Shown one piece after another: positions 22,101 through 32,740 of a stretch of 64,000 nt of DNA. The DNA is taken from contig CP137667.1 in the NCBI GenBank assembly GCA_037976565.1, forward strand, positions 2,306,390-2,370,389. The letters run 5' to 3'. Under the pieces are notes generated by a model. That model saw nothing but the letters and a program-made list of their open reading frames with translations. It made no database searches and was not told the origin of the DNA. Each line of letters begins with the position of its first letter. Positions within the stretch are counted from its first letter, which is position 1. The position numbers and the translations under genes are program-made. This DNA comes from Mesocentrotus franciscanus (lineage: Eukaryota > Echinodermata > Echinoidea > Camarodonta > Strongylocentrotidae).

Positions 22101-22982
22101 CCCCTCATTTTCATAATTTGTTTTGTTCTTCTAATTGTTCTGTATTGATTTCTATTGGTATTAATTACTCTGTTGTGTACATGTATATATTTTATGAATG
22201 TTGTTTTTATTGAGAATGAAATAAATATAAAGACTTAAGAGTAAAAGGTGGCGAATATTTGCTTCCTCACCTATCATCTTCCATCAGTTTTCTGTCTACA
22301 TCGAAGTCTACAATGGGCTTGAGTTCAGGATCACCCATCTTAAACTGAATTTTCTTGAGTTTCTTGAGTAATCTCTGTTGTCTCATCACCTCTTGCTTGG
22401 GATCAACTCGTTTCTTCTTCTTTGGAGGCTCAGCTCTGAAATCAAATTGTAAAAAAAACACTCAATTTATTTTAGTGACCACATTTTGTACAAACTTATC
22501 CAATCAAATGCTACTAGAATGATGAGGAACAAAATAAAGGAAAAAATGAAAGAGATTGGTGAGAAGATAGACATTAGAAATCAGACTCGGATCTTCAGAC
22601 AAGAGAATACTCATAAGATAAGGGGGTTTTGACCGAAGGAAAACTGGATAGATGGGAATAAATTGCAGAGATCAAAGTTGGTATCAATAAAACCTGACCC
22701 CCCTCCCCCACCCCCCACCACGCACAAACACACTGGTAGAGATGATGATTAATGATGTGATCATGACGATGATGATGGTGGTAGTGGCTATGATGATGAA
22801 TCGATGATGATGTCATGATCATGACGACGATCATGATGATGTTGGTGATGACAATGACGACGATGGTGATGACAATACTTTATAAATACAAACCTGAGTA
22901 CTTGTGTCGCTCTGATAGATAACCCTCCAGCTCTAGTGAAGAAGTTACGCACCAGCTGAAGATTCTGCAGACTTGCCATCAT
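15964..22982 (-). CDS. MRPL40: Mitochondrial ribosomal protein L40 (whole gene, 4 coding exons)
   Basis: Join 22894-22982, 22271-22435, 17619-17744 and 15964-16150 on the minus strand: 567 nt, 188 residues plus TGA. All splice phases match (each junction completes an arginine codon AG|A). The N-terminus is Arg-rich and amphipathic (NLQLVRNFFTRAGGLSIRAT), as in a mitochondrial targeting peptide. Then come EPPKKKKRVDPK, LKPIVDFDVDRKLMEDDR, ERARLQKAWSRYKFQ, QTKALEELRLESEELYQAAI, RDPRLFPVLITGPTYTPP and a C-terminal DITK-like DVTKQYK. Vertebrate MRPL40 (about 206 residues) has the same order: KKKKVDPK, ELIPIEDF, KKWSLYKQQE, LEELQLESPKLH, RDPNLFPFEKEGPHYTPP, NDITKVY. The product is a component of the mitoribosome large subunit in the mitochondrial matrix. 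Its third intron carries the 31-bp donor-copy minisatellite. Confidence 0.93.
16215..16260 (-). repeat. Duplicated acceptor junction of MRPL40 exon 4
   Basis: The minus strand reads TTACTCCAACCCTCAG|ATC, then CCAGACAAAAGCTCAC, closely matching the real junction TTACTCCACCCCTCAG|ATC, then ACAGACGAAAGCCCTC 93 bp downstream (about 30 of 34 positions). The copied AG is intact (pseudo-exon start 16243). If used it would read SQTKAHRR and then stop. Confidence 0.75.
16313..17618 (-). repeat. 31-bp minisatellite abutting the MRPL40 exon 3 donor
   Basis: About 42 tandem 31-bp units. On the gene strand each unit reads GTTAGTGCAGTCTA, then ATCAAGAAAGCAATCAG. The last 17 bases are identical to the last 17 bases of exon 3, and the unit then restarts with GT. 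The first unit after the exon has the true donor GTAAGTGC, later ones mostly GTTAGTGC. Common variants change CAG before GT to CGG or CCG and GAAAGCAAT to GAAATCAAT. The array fills nearly the whole intron from the exon edge. Confidence 0.95.
17619..17744 (-). CDS. MRPL40: MRPL40 coding exon 3
   Basis: Acceptor TTTTCTTGCAG|AAAGAGAG; donor AATCAG|GTAAGTGC; 126 nt. Encodes KRDDSETDSETSEERARLQK then AWSRYKFQQHVTETNIIKKA. The last 17 nt of this exon and the donor are the seed of the 31-bp minisatellite that fills the following intron. Confidence 0.92.
18120..18806. mobile_element. TA-flanked terminal-inverted-repeat element in MRPL40 intron 2
   Basis: Ends are CCGTAAATCTCCGTGTATAA and its reverse complement (TTATACACGGAGATTTACGG), each flanked by TA (18118-18119, 18807-18808). 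TA target duplication suggests a Tc1/mariner/pogo-type non-autonomous element. The subterminal GTGCGCCT..ATACACAGG block is also duplicated inside. An interior stretch (about 18255-18340: TGTGTCTCAACATGA, TTTGAAGGGAAGAGAG) recurs at 43138-43210 inside another element. Confidence 0.8.
18902..20452 (+). pseudogene. Penelope-like RT/GIY-YIG polyprotein, nonsense-mutated
   Basis: A single frame runs from 18902 to the stop at 20452, interrupted once by TGA at 19169-19171, just before YVDD, where the family expects an Arg codon (CGA to TGA). The RT N-terminus (fingers and motif A) is absent. Landmarks: TLPDRTPLTPDEI, AAMRSPLSPVIANIF (usual GAAMGSP, Gly changed to Arg), YVDDTFVIWP, FLDVRVTKSPSG, VYRKPMHTDRYLHY, then GVYKIPCECGKVYIG (GIY-YIG) and GLYINDIWKPLI. 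The tail is Pro/Thr/His-rich and translates imperfect 54-60-bp repeats at about 20228-20360 with CGGGGACACACACAGCGTCT. It is defective. Confidence 0.9.
18903..20777 (+). mobile_element. Penelope-like retroelement, 5'-truncated, in MRPL40 intron 2
   Basis: Flanked by a 12-bp direct duplication AAAAACTGACGA (18891-18902 and 20778-20789). The plus-strand frame starts inside the reverse transcriptase, passes GAAMRSPLSPVIANIFME and YVDDTFVIWPH, and ends in a GIY-YIG nuclease (AGVYKIPCECG, KVYIGETGRNLETRLKEH). An RT plus C-terminal GIY-YIG nuclease is the hallmark of endonuclease-bearing Penelope-like elements. The GC content and codon use differ strongly from the AT-rich intron around it. The element lies between MRPL40 exons 2 and 3 on the opposite strand. 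Confidence 0.92.
20608..20728 (+). promoter_or_regulatory. Four tandem histone-type 3' stem-loops with U7-element-like motif
   Basis: In the 3' part of the Penelope-like element, four hairpins with a 6-bp stem and 4-nt loop: AGTTCTCCTTAGAACT (20608-20623), AGTCTTTTTCAAGACT (20647-20662), AGTCCTTTTCAGGACT (20671-20686) and the same again (20713-20728). Hairpins 2-4 have loop TTTC and a terminal T-A closing pair, as in the histone mRNA stem-loop. Hairpins 2 and 3 are preceded by CAAC; hairpin 3 is followed by ACACACCCT and CAAGAAAGAA (20696-20705). AAGAAAGA also occurs after hairpin 1 (20631-20638). The resemblance is seen; a processing role is inference. Confidence 0.6.
20800..22265. other. 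MRPL40 intron 2, remainder; duplicated segment copy 2
   Basis: No exon seen. 21585-21800 is the second copy of the segment at 13140-13400. A T-rich stretch (20938-20968) and a short region at 21850-22240 (AATAAATATAAAGACTTAAG end) resemble an old retroelement 3' end but give no readable frame. Confidence 0.5.
22271..22435 (-). CDS. MRPL40: MRPL40 coding exon 2
   Basis: Acceptor TTTGATTTCAG|AGCTGAG, donor GATAG|GTGAGG, 165 nt. Encodes AEPPKKKKRVDPKQEVMRQQ, RLLKKLKKIQFKMG, DPELKPIVDFDVDRKLMEDD. The KKKKRVDPK and IxDFD blocks are the most recognisable MRPL40 signatures. Confidence 0.93.
22894..22982 (-). CDS. MRPL40: MRPL40 coding exon 1 (targeting peptide)
   Basis: Starts at the first of two adjacent ATGs (22980-22982; the second at 22977-22979 would also serve). 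It encodes MMASLQNLQLVRNFF then TRAGGLSIRATQVL and ends CTCAG|GTTTGT with 2 nt of an Arg codon. The intron start runs into GATGATGGTGATGAC-type low-complexity DNA (22740-22880). Confidence 0.9.
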
Positions 22983-23082
22983 GCAGTCTATAGATCTCTA
23001 GAGAGAAAACACATAGTGTTTTAAACTAATCAGAAGAATGAATTCAAAAGCAACTAAATTGAGTTGGTTAGCAGTAGGATGC

Positions 23083-23529
23083 TGGTCCAAGAATAAGGAA
23101 CGTCCGCATAAACGAGGATATCTTCGTAAATGCGAACAAACTGTGTCCTAAAAAATAAGGATCATCCGCATTTTCAAGGACATCTTTTCTCTTCGGGGCT
23201 CTGCGGGTGTAGGGTTACCGATCCGCGCTCGAGATGCGAAAAACAGATTTTTTTCGTCATAATATACCCTCAATTCACGTCTACTTCTAAGAGTTGTCCG
23301 TCTTCCCGAGGATTTATCGTTCATAACGTGAAAGTCTCTGTGCTGCGTAAGTGCACATTATGCATCATCATCGCATCATCGCGAAATCCGTTTTTTTCGC
23401 ATCGCCAACACGCGGATCGGTAACAAGGATCGTTCGCGAAAATGCAGACGATCCTTACTTTTTAGGGCGCGATTTGTCAGCGTTTACGAAGATATCCTCA
23501 TTTATGCGGACGATCCTTATTCTCGGACC
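23083..23529. mobile_element. Foldback element just upstream of MRPL40
   Basis: Left GGTCCAAGAATAAGGAACGT then CCGCATAAACGAGGATATC; right is the near-exact inverse (GATATCCTCATTTATGCGGA then CGATCCTTATTCTCGGACC). Internal inverted blocks include CGAAAAACAGATTTTTTTCG versus CGAAATCCGTTTTTTTCGC. No coding frame. It lies about 100 bp from the MRPL40 start codon, within what would be its promoter region. Confidence 0.85.
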
Positions 23530-24236
23530 AGAGCCCCTACTGGTTAGAAGTCTACACATAAACAGAATTCACGTGCAAGCAAAGCTGTTAAATGTTATTC
23601 TGTTCATTTAAAAAAGCAGTTTTTTTTTTATATATACTTTTGTTCACCAATTGCAAAGCGTGTTGCATGACTAGACTAGAAGTTGTAGTAGGTAGGGCTA
23701 GTCTATATAGAAAGAAGAATCCTTCGGCTGCCTTCAGCAAATGCCCAAGGTACTCTAGTCAGTCTAGGTAGTTTGCAAGGTTCATCGATTGTGTGTAGCC
23801 TTAAATAAGGGTTAATTAAATAAATGTATTCCACATCATGTATTTGAATTGTCGCTTTGATGCTGACTTTACAATAATAGCGATTAGTTTAGTGTACTAT
23901 AGTGCACACACGGAGTTCGCCGAAGGTAGTGTAGACTATATGCATTTTTTTGTGAACTCCGAAGGTAGTTTCCAAGGTTAGTCGGGTGAGCATGGCGAGG
24001 GAAGCTGTTTGATTTGGTTTTGTTTATATTATAGTTAATTAGATCTATAGTATACATTCTTCATGCAGGCAAATGGGTGCCAATTAAGGCTAGGTGATAT
24101 CAATATCATATTTCATATTATATCCTGCATACTAAGAATCTTGCAATCTGATTGGTCTAAATGAGGTCACATGATCAATGATAGTTTTACCATCACTTCA
24201 TGGCCGTGAGCTAGGGGTGTGATAGTACTTTTGTAC

Positions 24237-24607
24237 AGTAATAATAATAATAATAATAGTTCGTCCTTATATAGCGCATTTCAGGACCGCAGCCCCTCTC
24301 AATGCGCTTTACAGATATATATTATTACCCCGGTCATCGGATTCATGCTTACTCGCACACAATGTATGCACATTCTCCACTCCCTGGGGAGCATTCCAAC
24401 CAGTCGCCATTTTACAAGCGCCACCTGCTAATCAAACCACATTAACTTTCGCATCCTAACGGGTACCCATTTAACACCTAGGTGGAGAGTGGCAAATGTA
24501 GATCAATGTCTTGCCAAAGGACATTAGTGCCGCGGTGGGACTTGAACCGCGGACCTTGTGATCCAGTCCGGTGACATACTGTATCCACTCGTCCACGGCA
24601 CTTCTAC
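24237..24607 (-). mobile_element. tRNA-derived SINE, essentially full length
   Basis: The minus strand starts with a tRNA-like head (GTGCCGTGGACGAGTGGATA, box B GCGGTTCAAGTCCC) and passes CCTTTGGCAAGACATTGATC, CCACTCTCCACCTAGGTG and GGAATGCTCCCCAGGGAGTG. It ends GCGCTATATAAGGACGAAC followed by (TTA)n at 24237-24257. Other copies: 33380-33662, 40575-40760 (3' part), 11555-11700 (head) and a worn one at 39040-39310. Confidence 0.9.
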
Positions 24608-24744
24608 CTCTTTTGTCGCAATTGATAGTATCTTTTTGCTGCTGCCCCACTTGCCCATTGAATAAGCATAGCAAAGTAGGTTACGCGAAATGTCAGTGTT
24701 TTTTTTTAGGCCAAACTACAAGTCAACGACGCTTAATTTTAAGC

Positions 24745-25350
24745 GTTGGAAAAGTCAAATCAGCACGTAGAACTTTAGCTTATAGCCAGCGCATGCGCAT
24801 TACGTTCATCCCGTCTCGGCCTCATTTTCGTAAGTTGGCGCCTAGCCTAGCCGACATGGGCCCTTCAGAATGGCTATCGCTGGCTGCCATAGGCTCTAGA
24901 TCTATGTTACAAGATATTAGTGAGAGGAGATAGCATGCGATTTTCCGGTTGATCTGATACCAAAATCAAGATAATTCGGTCAAATCTTCTATTTTGTACA
25001 ATTTTTACAGTGTCCTTGAAAAGTTAAGTATTTCACTTATAAAGTTTAAGACTTAGGTCTACTTAAGTTTGAAAAATTCTCATTTTCGTCATATTGAAGG
25101 TACAAACTTGCAAGTTGTACTGAAATGTTCGATGATTTTTCTATTTTATGCGTGTACCTAGACCTATGCTGAGTGTGCGTCACCTGTTTAAAGCATGTAA
25201 TGTTACGTATTGACATTGCACTTGGACTTACGTAAGCTTAACTTACATAAGTGGCCCTCTCTCACTTAAATTCAGAACAGCTGGAGAGTATCGGCCAATT
25301 ATTAGAGCACGTTAACTCACTGCACAGCGCTGAATACGAATAGTTCCAAG
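24745..25350 (+). mobile_element. Duplicated terminal-inverted-repeat element, family C, copy 1
   Basis: Shares about 600 bp with 26545-27195 in the same strand and order: ACTTTAGCTTATAGCCAGCG, CATGCGCATTA, GGCGCCTAGCC, GAGCCGACATGGGCCCTT-like, CCATAGGCTCTA, GTCCTTGAAAAGTTAAGTAT, CTTAAGTTTGAAAAATTCTC. The start has GCACGTAGAACT; copy 2 ends in AGTTCTACGTGC, so the pair defines a TIR of about 12 bp. No frame. Confidence 0.75.
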
Positions 25351-25482
25351 TCAGTACATGATCAGAACGCCGCGAGCAAAAACCTAGTCTAGTTCTTTTA
25401 ATTATGTAAAATTCACTTTAAATAGACCTTATTGCCGATGTGGGATATAAAACAAATATTAACCTCCTTTACTCGGGCAATG

Positions 25483-25669
25483 GATACAAACTATCATCGC
25501 CTCGGTGATCTCGGAGCTGAGCCACTAGTATTTTTGGTTCACAGATGATATTGATTAGTATACTGATACAGTATCATCCCTTGCCTGCGGCTCGGGATGA
25601 TACTGTAGACTGTACTCACTGTAGTAGCCCCCGAGGCCGAGATCACCTCGGCGATGATAGTTTGTATTA
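25483..25669. repeat. Hairpin element
   Basis: GGATACAAACTATCATCGCC then TCGGTGATCTCGG on the left pairs with CCGAGATCACCTCGGCG then ATGATAGTTTGTATTA on the right. A second nested hairpin (CAGTATCATCCC ... GGGATGATACTG) sits inside. Confidence 0.8.
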
Positions 25670-25900
25670 TATACCTCACTTAAGAAATCCAGCCATCTGA
25701 TTGGTCGAAATTGCAGTCGTTGTTTTAACCATTCCCGTAAATAAACGAAAAATGCCAAAGCCATGTAATAGTTCTAGGGTAAAATCCCGGCAAAAATCCA
25801 GTTACCGGGAAATTAGTTCAGTCTTGCTGAAATACCCATTGGTTTACGTGTTAAAAACTGGTTTGTGCGAGCACGGACACCTTAAGTGTGCGAAGAATTG
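25665..25900 (+). repeat. Interspersed repeat family A, copy 2
   Basis: Inverse match to 1650-1940 (CATCTGATTGGTCGAAATTG, CCCATTGGTTTACGTGTTAA, TTTGTGCGAGCACGGACACC). Confidence 0.6.
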
Positions 25901-26157
25901 GTCGCTAGCTTATTTTACCAATTTTTAATACAGCGTAGCGCAGACGACCGTACGGCAATCTCGATCATACTGAATTCCAAACAAGGCAAAAATAGCTGAA
26001 GAAACTCTCCCAAGATTTCAACTTCTTGATGATGATCAAATGCAAGACTTGATTAATTCTGCTGACAGCAAGAACACCAATGTAAGGTCTAATATGATTG
26101 TCAAATCCTGTCAGTGGAGTCCCACACATTAATTGTTGTGTACTAGAGGGGTCTAGA

Positions 26158-26327
26158 GCAGGGGCGGATCCAGCCGGCGGCAAGGGAGGGGGCCTAAAAA
26201 GGGGCCCACTTCGTGCGAAAATTTGAAAATCGTGCGGGGGTAGTGAGCAAAAAATTGGGCACCCAAAAAAATTTCCTTCGGGAAGGGTAATTTTTCCCAC
26301 CACCCCCCCTGGATCCGCCACTGGTCT
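26158..26327. mobile_element. Small TIR element with GGGCGGATCCAG ends
   Basis: Left AGGGGCGGATCCAGCC; right CCCCCTGGATCCGCCACTG. Interior contains CGTGCG, CCCACC and GGGCACCC blocks with partial self-complementarity. A related fragment is at 6425-6460. Confidence 0.65.
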
Positions 26328-26544
26328 AGAGATCTACTGTCATTGTACTGAGTATTAAACTTTACCGCACCGCGGTAGACGTAGTCTAGACTACTTTACT
26401 TGGATGTAGAGACGTAAAGCTTGTAGCTTACATGTATTTGCCCCTCGTCACGTTGGGTAGTCTCTGATAGGGTGAAAACTTGAGTGGATGGGTTTTCCAG
26501 TGCCTCTCAACAACAGATTTGAATATATTAACACTAAAAGTCAC

Positions 26545-27195
26545 TAGTGGCAGAACACGTAAAACTTTAGCTTACAGCCAGCGCATGCGCATTAAGTTCT
26601 TCCCGTCTCAGCCTTATTTTCGTAATTTGGCGCCTAGCCGAGCCGACATGGGCCCTTTAGATTGCCTATCGCTGGCTCCCATAGGCTCTATGTTATAAGA
26701 CATTAGTGCGAGGAGCTAGCTTGCGATTTTCCGTTTTGCCGATACCAAAATTATGATATTCCAGTCAAATCTTCTATTTGTTACGATTTTTTCAGCGTCC
26801 TTGAAAAGTTAAGTATTTCACTTAAGTTTAAGACTTACTTAAGTAAGTCTTAAGTTTGAAAAATTCTCATTTTCGTCATACATGTATTTAAGGTACAAAC
26901 TGGAAATTTATTCTGAAATGTTCGTTGGTTTTTCTATTTTATGTGTGTGCAATTTCGTGTGTGCATCACCTATGTGTGAAGTGCGTCACCTGTTTAAAGC
27001 ACGTCATGTCAAAATCTCTGTGGTGTGACGTAATATTTCGTATTGACTTTGCCATTGAACTTAAGTCGCACTTAAGTCGCGCTTAAGTTAAGTAGGCCCT
27101 CTTTCACTTAAATTCGAAACAGCTGGAGCGTATCGGCCAATCAGAGCGCGTAACTCCACTCTACATGGCTCAATGGCAATAGTTCTACGTGCAGA
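26545..27195 (+). mobile_element. Duplicated terminal-inverted-repeat element, family C, copy 2
   Basis: See copy 1 at 24745-25350 for shared blocks. This copy keeps the right terminus AGTTCTACGTGCAG. The two copies are direct repeats 1.8 kb apart. Confidence 0.75.
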
Positions 27196-27360
27196 AACTG
27201 CGTCCTCTGGTAACGCATTCCAATTATTTATGCTTCTGACTGACTATATTCTATGTGTATTTAGTATTTATTTCTGCTCTTCCTGTTCTACCAGTTGATT
27301 GGTAAGTTGACTATTTTTTCGGCATACAAAAGTATTAATGACGTACTGCTTTAATATTCG

Positions 27361-27483
27361 AGAAATAGTTGTTTTTATACGCTCTCGGGAAGGTTACAAT
27401 TGGGCTATAGTATTGCCCTCGGCACGCCTCGGGCAATAGCACAATTGTAACCTTCCCGAGAGCGTATAAAAACAACTATTTCT
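27361..27483. repeat. Near-perfect 123-bp hairpin
   Basis: AGAAATAGTTGTTTTTATAC then GCTCTCGGGAAGGTTACAAT pairs almost perfectly with the right arm ending GTATAAAAACAACTATTTCT; the middle is GCCCTCGGC..GCCTCGGGC. Likely a miniature foldback element. Confidence 0.85.
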
Positions 27484-29059
27484 CTCAAAGCAGTCATTAA
27501 TACTATACCATTACCCTCGTAGTCGGTTAATATTTGCTTACTATCACCTAGCCCTTTATAGTATAAGGCTAGTCGTGATCGTGTGGGAAAGTGCGAGTCA
27601 AGCACATGCACAGCTCAGCTAGCAGATCGGCACCGGCACCCGCAACGCGGCCTGGCGTTGCGCTGGCCCGTCCGCCTACCGCCGGCGGCTTGAGCCGAGA
27701 GCCCTAGACCGAAGGCCTGCATAGACCGCGGACAGGTGATGTTAAGCAAATTTTGGCACCTTATTTTACATATCATAGACAGTACAGTTACGATAATTGC
27801 CTGATAACATTTGCTACTATATTATTATTAGAATATAAATGTGTATTCTTACCAGTAAATGTGCTTACAACTGACTAAAAAAGCATGAAAACTCTGCCCA
27901 AAATGTACTTTTTCGTAACTTAGGCTCGGACCTATGGTGGTGTGTACGATTGTGAGAAAACAGAACAGGAAAAAACATCAAAGAGCGCGGCCTACCGATA
28001 CATATATTATGCCTTTTAATTTTAGCTAGGTTGAGATTATAACAGAGCAATTTGGTTTCCTGACAGTTAGATCATTGACATATCTATCATTTGATAATGA
28101 CTCTCAATAATGCATTCCAAACATTAATCAATCATCATCATTCATTATCTGCAATATAGAATCCTGAATCCACTATTGACACATGTGTATAAATAAATAA
28201 TAATGGGAGACAATTTCATTCACTAGTTCACATATTTTTAACCTTTCACCTTGACAAAACATACCCTATTCAAACAAGCTAAATTTGGTGATATTAATGC
28301 AGGATCATTTCCACATTATTAATGATTGTAATCCACCATCTGTTCAGTAGGTGTTCTTCAAGGGAGCTCGGGGGCCCGAGGTCACCCCCCAGAAGGAAAA
28401 AATACTAATTATAAGTCAATTTCAGTCGAGGCAACTACCTCCAAGGTCCCTTAAATTATTCTTCTGAAACCACGCTTGTATCTTTTTTATACAGCATCTC
28501 ATTTTTCTTTGCAAAACAATTGAATAAATTTAAGGGGAATAAAAACAAAACAACAAAATAAAGTAAAGTAAATAGGATTTACTTCCCCTTCCGTATACAC
28601 AACTATAACCAAACATGAAACTTCTTCTAACACACTGAATCCAATGCAACAGGTGCGAAATAAAATGTTGTATCAATAATCTTTATTAACACTCTCTGAA
28701 ACAGAATTATATCTGTACAAATCTGAATTATACAAGCCTTTTACACCATTTGGATTATATCCATATAATATATCACAAATTCAAAAATGTAACGATGAAA
28801 TCCAGATTATCATGAAAATAAAAAGCAAGCTCTCTAAATCCAATGACCAGAAGATATCATTGACAGTGGGTTTGTTGTACAACATTCAGAAACATATACC
28901 GGTAATTCATGAGATTTTACAATTTCAAAATATGCCACAGTTAACATATTTAAATAAAGATCATCCCCCTAATGTTATCATACTTGTTAAATTCCGTCCA
29001 TTATTCCATTGAGATTTCAGACCCTGTTGGGCCAATTTTGATATATATATTGGGATGAG

Positions 29060-29175
29060 ACACCAGCCTATGATATCGTCTGTTTGGAGCCAGAAGGGCA
29101 TTAACTCTGTGTTAAAGTATATCATGTCATGCCCTTCTTGCTCAAAGCGGACAATACATCAACTGTACAGTGGAA
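29060..29175. repeat. Palindromic repeat family, copy 1
   Basis: TGTTTGGAGCCAGAAGGGCA, then TTAACTCTGTG and GCCCTTCTTGCTCAAAGCGG as an imperfect inverse arm. A second copy is at 41150-41235 with a better preserved right arm (CCTTCTGGCTCTCAACAGAT). Confidence 0.6.
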
Positions 29176-29453
29176 ACTCATTATAACGAGGTCCTTGGGA
29201 CCAAGGAGATTACCTTGTTATACCAGGAATCTTGTTATATCAGGGTGAAAAAACATCAAAATATAAAGAGTTGGGACCAGCAAAATCACCTTGTTATAAC
29301 AGATACCTTGTTTATATAAGAGCTCTTTATACTTAGGTTCCCCTGTATTATCATCATGATAGTGGGAGCCTCATCCATCTCAACACCTTCCATGCTGATG
29401 GCAGCAAGTCACACCTTAGATCAGTACCATTATTTAGTAGAGTTTGGCCAACC

Positions 29454-29607
29454 AGGGACCCGTTTCACAAAGCCTTTTTTCAACGACGAATGACAAAAAT
29501 CAGTGACAAATCTGCTGATAACCAATCAGAAGCAAGGATTTTTTTCACTAGCTTATAACAAAAATTGTCATTTGTCACTGATGACAAATTTTGGGAAATG
29601 GGGCCCA
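29454..29607. mobile_element. Small inverted-repeat element
   Basis: Left GGGACCCGTTTCACAAAGCC, right AATTTTGGGAAATGGGGCCC, with TGACAAAAATCAGTGACAAA pairing with TTTGTCACTGATGACAAATT inside. A wider inverted pair (AGAGTTTGGCCAAC at 29439-29452, GTTGGCCAAACTCT at 29698-29711) brackets it, so it may sit inside an older element. Confidence 0.65.
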
Positions 29608-30235
29608 CGTTTGACTTGTGCACAAATGGTGATTACTGTTTTGTTGGGCAAGGACAACACAAAGAAGATACGCCAGGTTGTAACCAATCAAAATCAAGTT
29701 GGCCAAACTCTGTATAGATGACTCTGCCCTCCATCAGGAGTGGTGAGCAGTGTGACTGCTAAAATGATGGATATATTTTTCTTATTCCTAAAATCAAGAG
29801 ATTCCTCCATTTCTAAATCTATTCCCATGAAACATGTTTTATGCTAAATTTTGCAATAAACAAACATCAAAACTTCAAATTAAACCGTTGACAGTACAAG
29901 ACAATTGTTCAATAACTTAATTGGTAACACAGAAACGGTTATGAGAAGGGGCAAAGAGGTTAATCAGAACATGTTGTCCATAGGATACACAGTTAATCCT
30001 ACAGTTGCCCCAGCTCCTGACCCCCAATGGAATCAAAATCCCACCAATTAACACACAATCGCAAAACTAAAACATCTCTACATCAAGGCATCACTGTGTT
30101 TCATCCTACTACTTCAAGTCTGAGAACACAAAGATACAATGTCAGTCAGTAGTACAGTGTGTTATAACAAGGATGTCTAAACACCGCCCTCTTTGTTTGG
30201 CATGTACTCTCAAATATATATCCAAAGCACGAGAT

Positions 30236-30374
30236 TTAAGAAAGAATGAAGACAAAGAATGAAGACAAAGAATGAAGACAAAGAATGAAGACAAAGAATG
30301 CAGACAAAGAATGAAGACAAAGAATGAAGACAAAGAATGAAGACAAAGAATGAAGACAAAGAATGAAGACAAAG
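30236..30374. repeat. 13-bp minisatellite AAAGAATGAAGAC
   Basis: About ten near-identical units. The 13-bp period is out of frame, so the frames across it are not coding. Confidence 0.9.
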
Positions 30375-32527
30375 TGAAGGAAGGAAACTATCAATGCAGC
30401 ACAAAGAGGAAATAACATAGCAGTACAAGGCAAGGAAAGAATACCGTTCAAATCTTGCCAAAATAAAAGTGACAGAGACTATAAATACTGACCTTCATAA
30501 ATAAATTAAATAAATATTTCAGTCATCAAAACTCTTTGCTAGATGAGTTGACAAAAATTGTGAGTACATATATATGTGCAATTATATGTTAAAGACGCAC
30601 GTTCCCCGTATTCCAGAGGGCGTTCAAAATACACGTACGCGCTGGCGGACGGTGCTAGCTGCCTATTGACACCAACAGAATACGGCTCTTACGCAGATGG
30701 CATGTTCCGATAACTACACTGGCGGGATTGTGTGCCTTTAACATTTTCCTTTCTTTCTGTTTTTACAAATTTGGCACAAGGCACAAAGAGCTGGGTTGAA
30801 ATATAATCCTATAAAGCAACCTAATAGTGACATTTCAAGCATTAAATGAGAGAGTGAATATGGAGCAATACACTATAAAGATTTGGAAAAGGAGCAAGTT
30901 AGGAGAGATTACACCATGGATATATTAGCATTATACCCAATGTCAACGTTCCTACGTGTACTTATTATTAAAATCAAGACTAGTTGCTTTCACAGAAAAC
31001 GGTAAATCTGCTTCCAATCAGAACACAGTCAAGCTAATGTCAGGTTCTATAGAACACGGTCCTGTGACAATTGCCCTTTATTACCCCACTGCCTACTGAA
31101 TCCTCGTATCCTCCATAGGATTAATACAGGGACCAACAGGTTACCTGAGGCAATAGGTTCGATTTCATATACTAACCTAATTCCCAACTTCAAATCTAGA
31201 CTACATTCAATACCTAACCCTAAAACCAGCCCTAGTATTCCTATACCTAAACTAATCCTAATAGCAACCCTGAAGCCTAACTCCTTATCTTTGCCATTCT
31301 TTGGTGACAAAAAGCCCAAGTCAAATGTTGTCAAATTGTGAGGTCATCATGCATGGCTGTCCCTGACTTGAAGCTAAAGGCTTAAATTACCCACTTACCT
31401 TCTACATTAATCATCAGGTTTCAAATTTAACCCAAATTAAAATCTAAACACAGAAACAAGTTTCCTATCCAAATTTGTTCAAATATGGGGCATGTAGTAT
31501 GCAGAATGCTTTACATCAATACACCTACCTTGTATCACTTCTATGATAACTTTCATTATCTAAATTTAAGATTATTAAAAACAACAACATCCGGTGGACA
31601 TACTTGACGATGGTGATTATATAACTAACACATAAAACAATATGAGTTTAGAACACCGTGTGATTACAACTGTCCAAGAATATCGGCTCCATTAACTATA
31701 GTATAATCTTTCTAGCTTCAAAAAAGAATGGCATTTTTTGGCCAGTGACAAGAATATCATGCTTGCAAACTAAGAAGTATTTATGATAAATGACCATATA
31801 CCTCACAGGGTAATTATTTTCTTTATAGATAAATACTAAATTATCTTTTTACTGTGTTGATCATTGTTAACACTAAGGAGGATTAATTGAACTGTCAATG
31901 TCGGGGGTGGACAGAATTTGCCCCCTCCTGTACTTTTTCACAACATTCCATTGCTACAGAAAATAATGATTAAAACTTTTTTTTTTTTTAATTTTTAAAA
32001 TATCTGAAGGACAATTGTCAACCAATGGCTATTTCATCCTAATCAAACTTTTGGGTTTAATATTCTTTTTTTCCTTCTGATGAACAAATTCAAATATATC
32101 GATACATAGTGTATTTGCATCATGCTGCTACCATGGAACTTTCCCAATAAAGTAGATGAACACCTCCAGATATTCTATTCAGTCATAATATTCAAAACAT
32201 TATTAAATATTATTGTCAAATACAAATATTTCATATGTCAAAATACCTATTTCTCTCTTTGCGTATAAGTGAGATATGATATCTGTACAAAAATATTTAT
32301 ATTCATTCAGCTTTGCTACACATACATGTATAAGGATATCTTATTGCTAATCTATGGCACATTAATTCAACAATAGTGCAATGCGGTGAAAAGAAGTCAT
32401 TTCAGTTCATATATATATATATAATACAGTCTATACAGGTAAAATGGAAATTTGTCTCATAAAAACAGAGTAAATAGGAATAGTTATGGTAAATACGAAC
32501 AAACATCTGGAGTCCTTTAGACATAAT

Positions 32528-32740
32528 GGCCCTAATTTACAAAGGAGGTTTAACTTAACCCATGGTTTAAACCCTCATTTACATAACCCATGGTTTAAAA
32601 ATAAGCGCAAAATAAGCATACCTTGCCTTGCACGCGTCTAATATTGGACCTCTGACTATAGCGCTAATTTTAGACCATGGGTTATGTAAATGAGGGTTTA
32701 AACCATGGGTTAAGTTAAACCTCCTTTGTAAATTCGGGCC
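32528..32740. mobile_element. Foldback element with about 70-bp arms
   Basis: GGCCCTAATTTACAAAGGAG then GTTTAACTTAACCCATGG pairs with CCATGGGTTAAGTTAAACC then TCCTTTGTAAATTCGGGCC; a second internal CCATGG block is also inverted (CTCATTTACATAACCCATGG / CCATGGGTTATGTAAATGAG). The near-perfect arms suggest recent insertion. Confidence 0.85.

Noticed and set aside
30142..30461. FFVFILCLHSLSS repeat ORFs
   Set aside because: Three frames of a 13-bp minisatellite; period rotates the frame, giving the same peptide in each.
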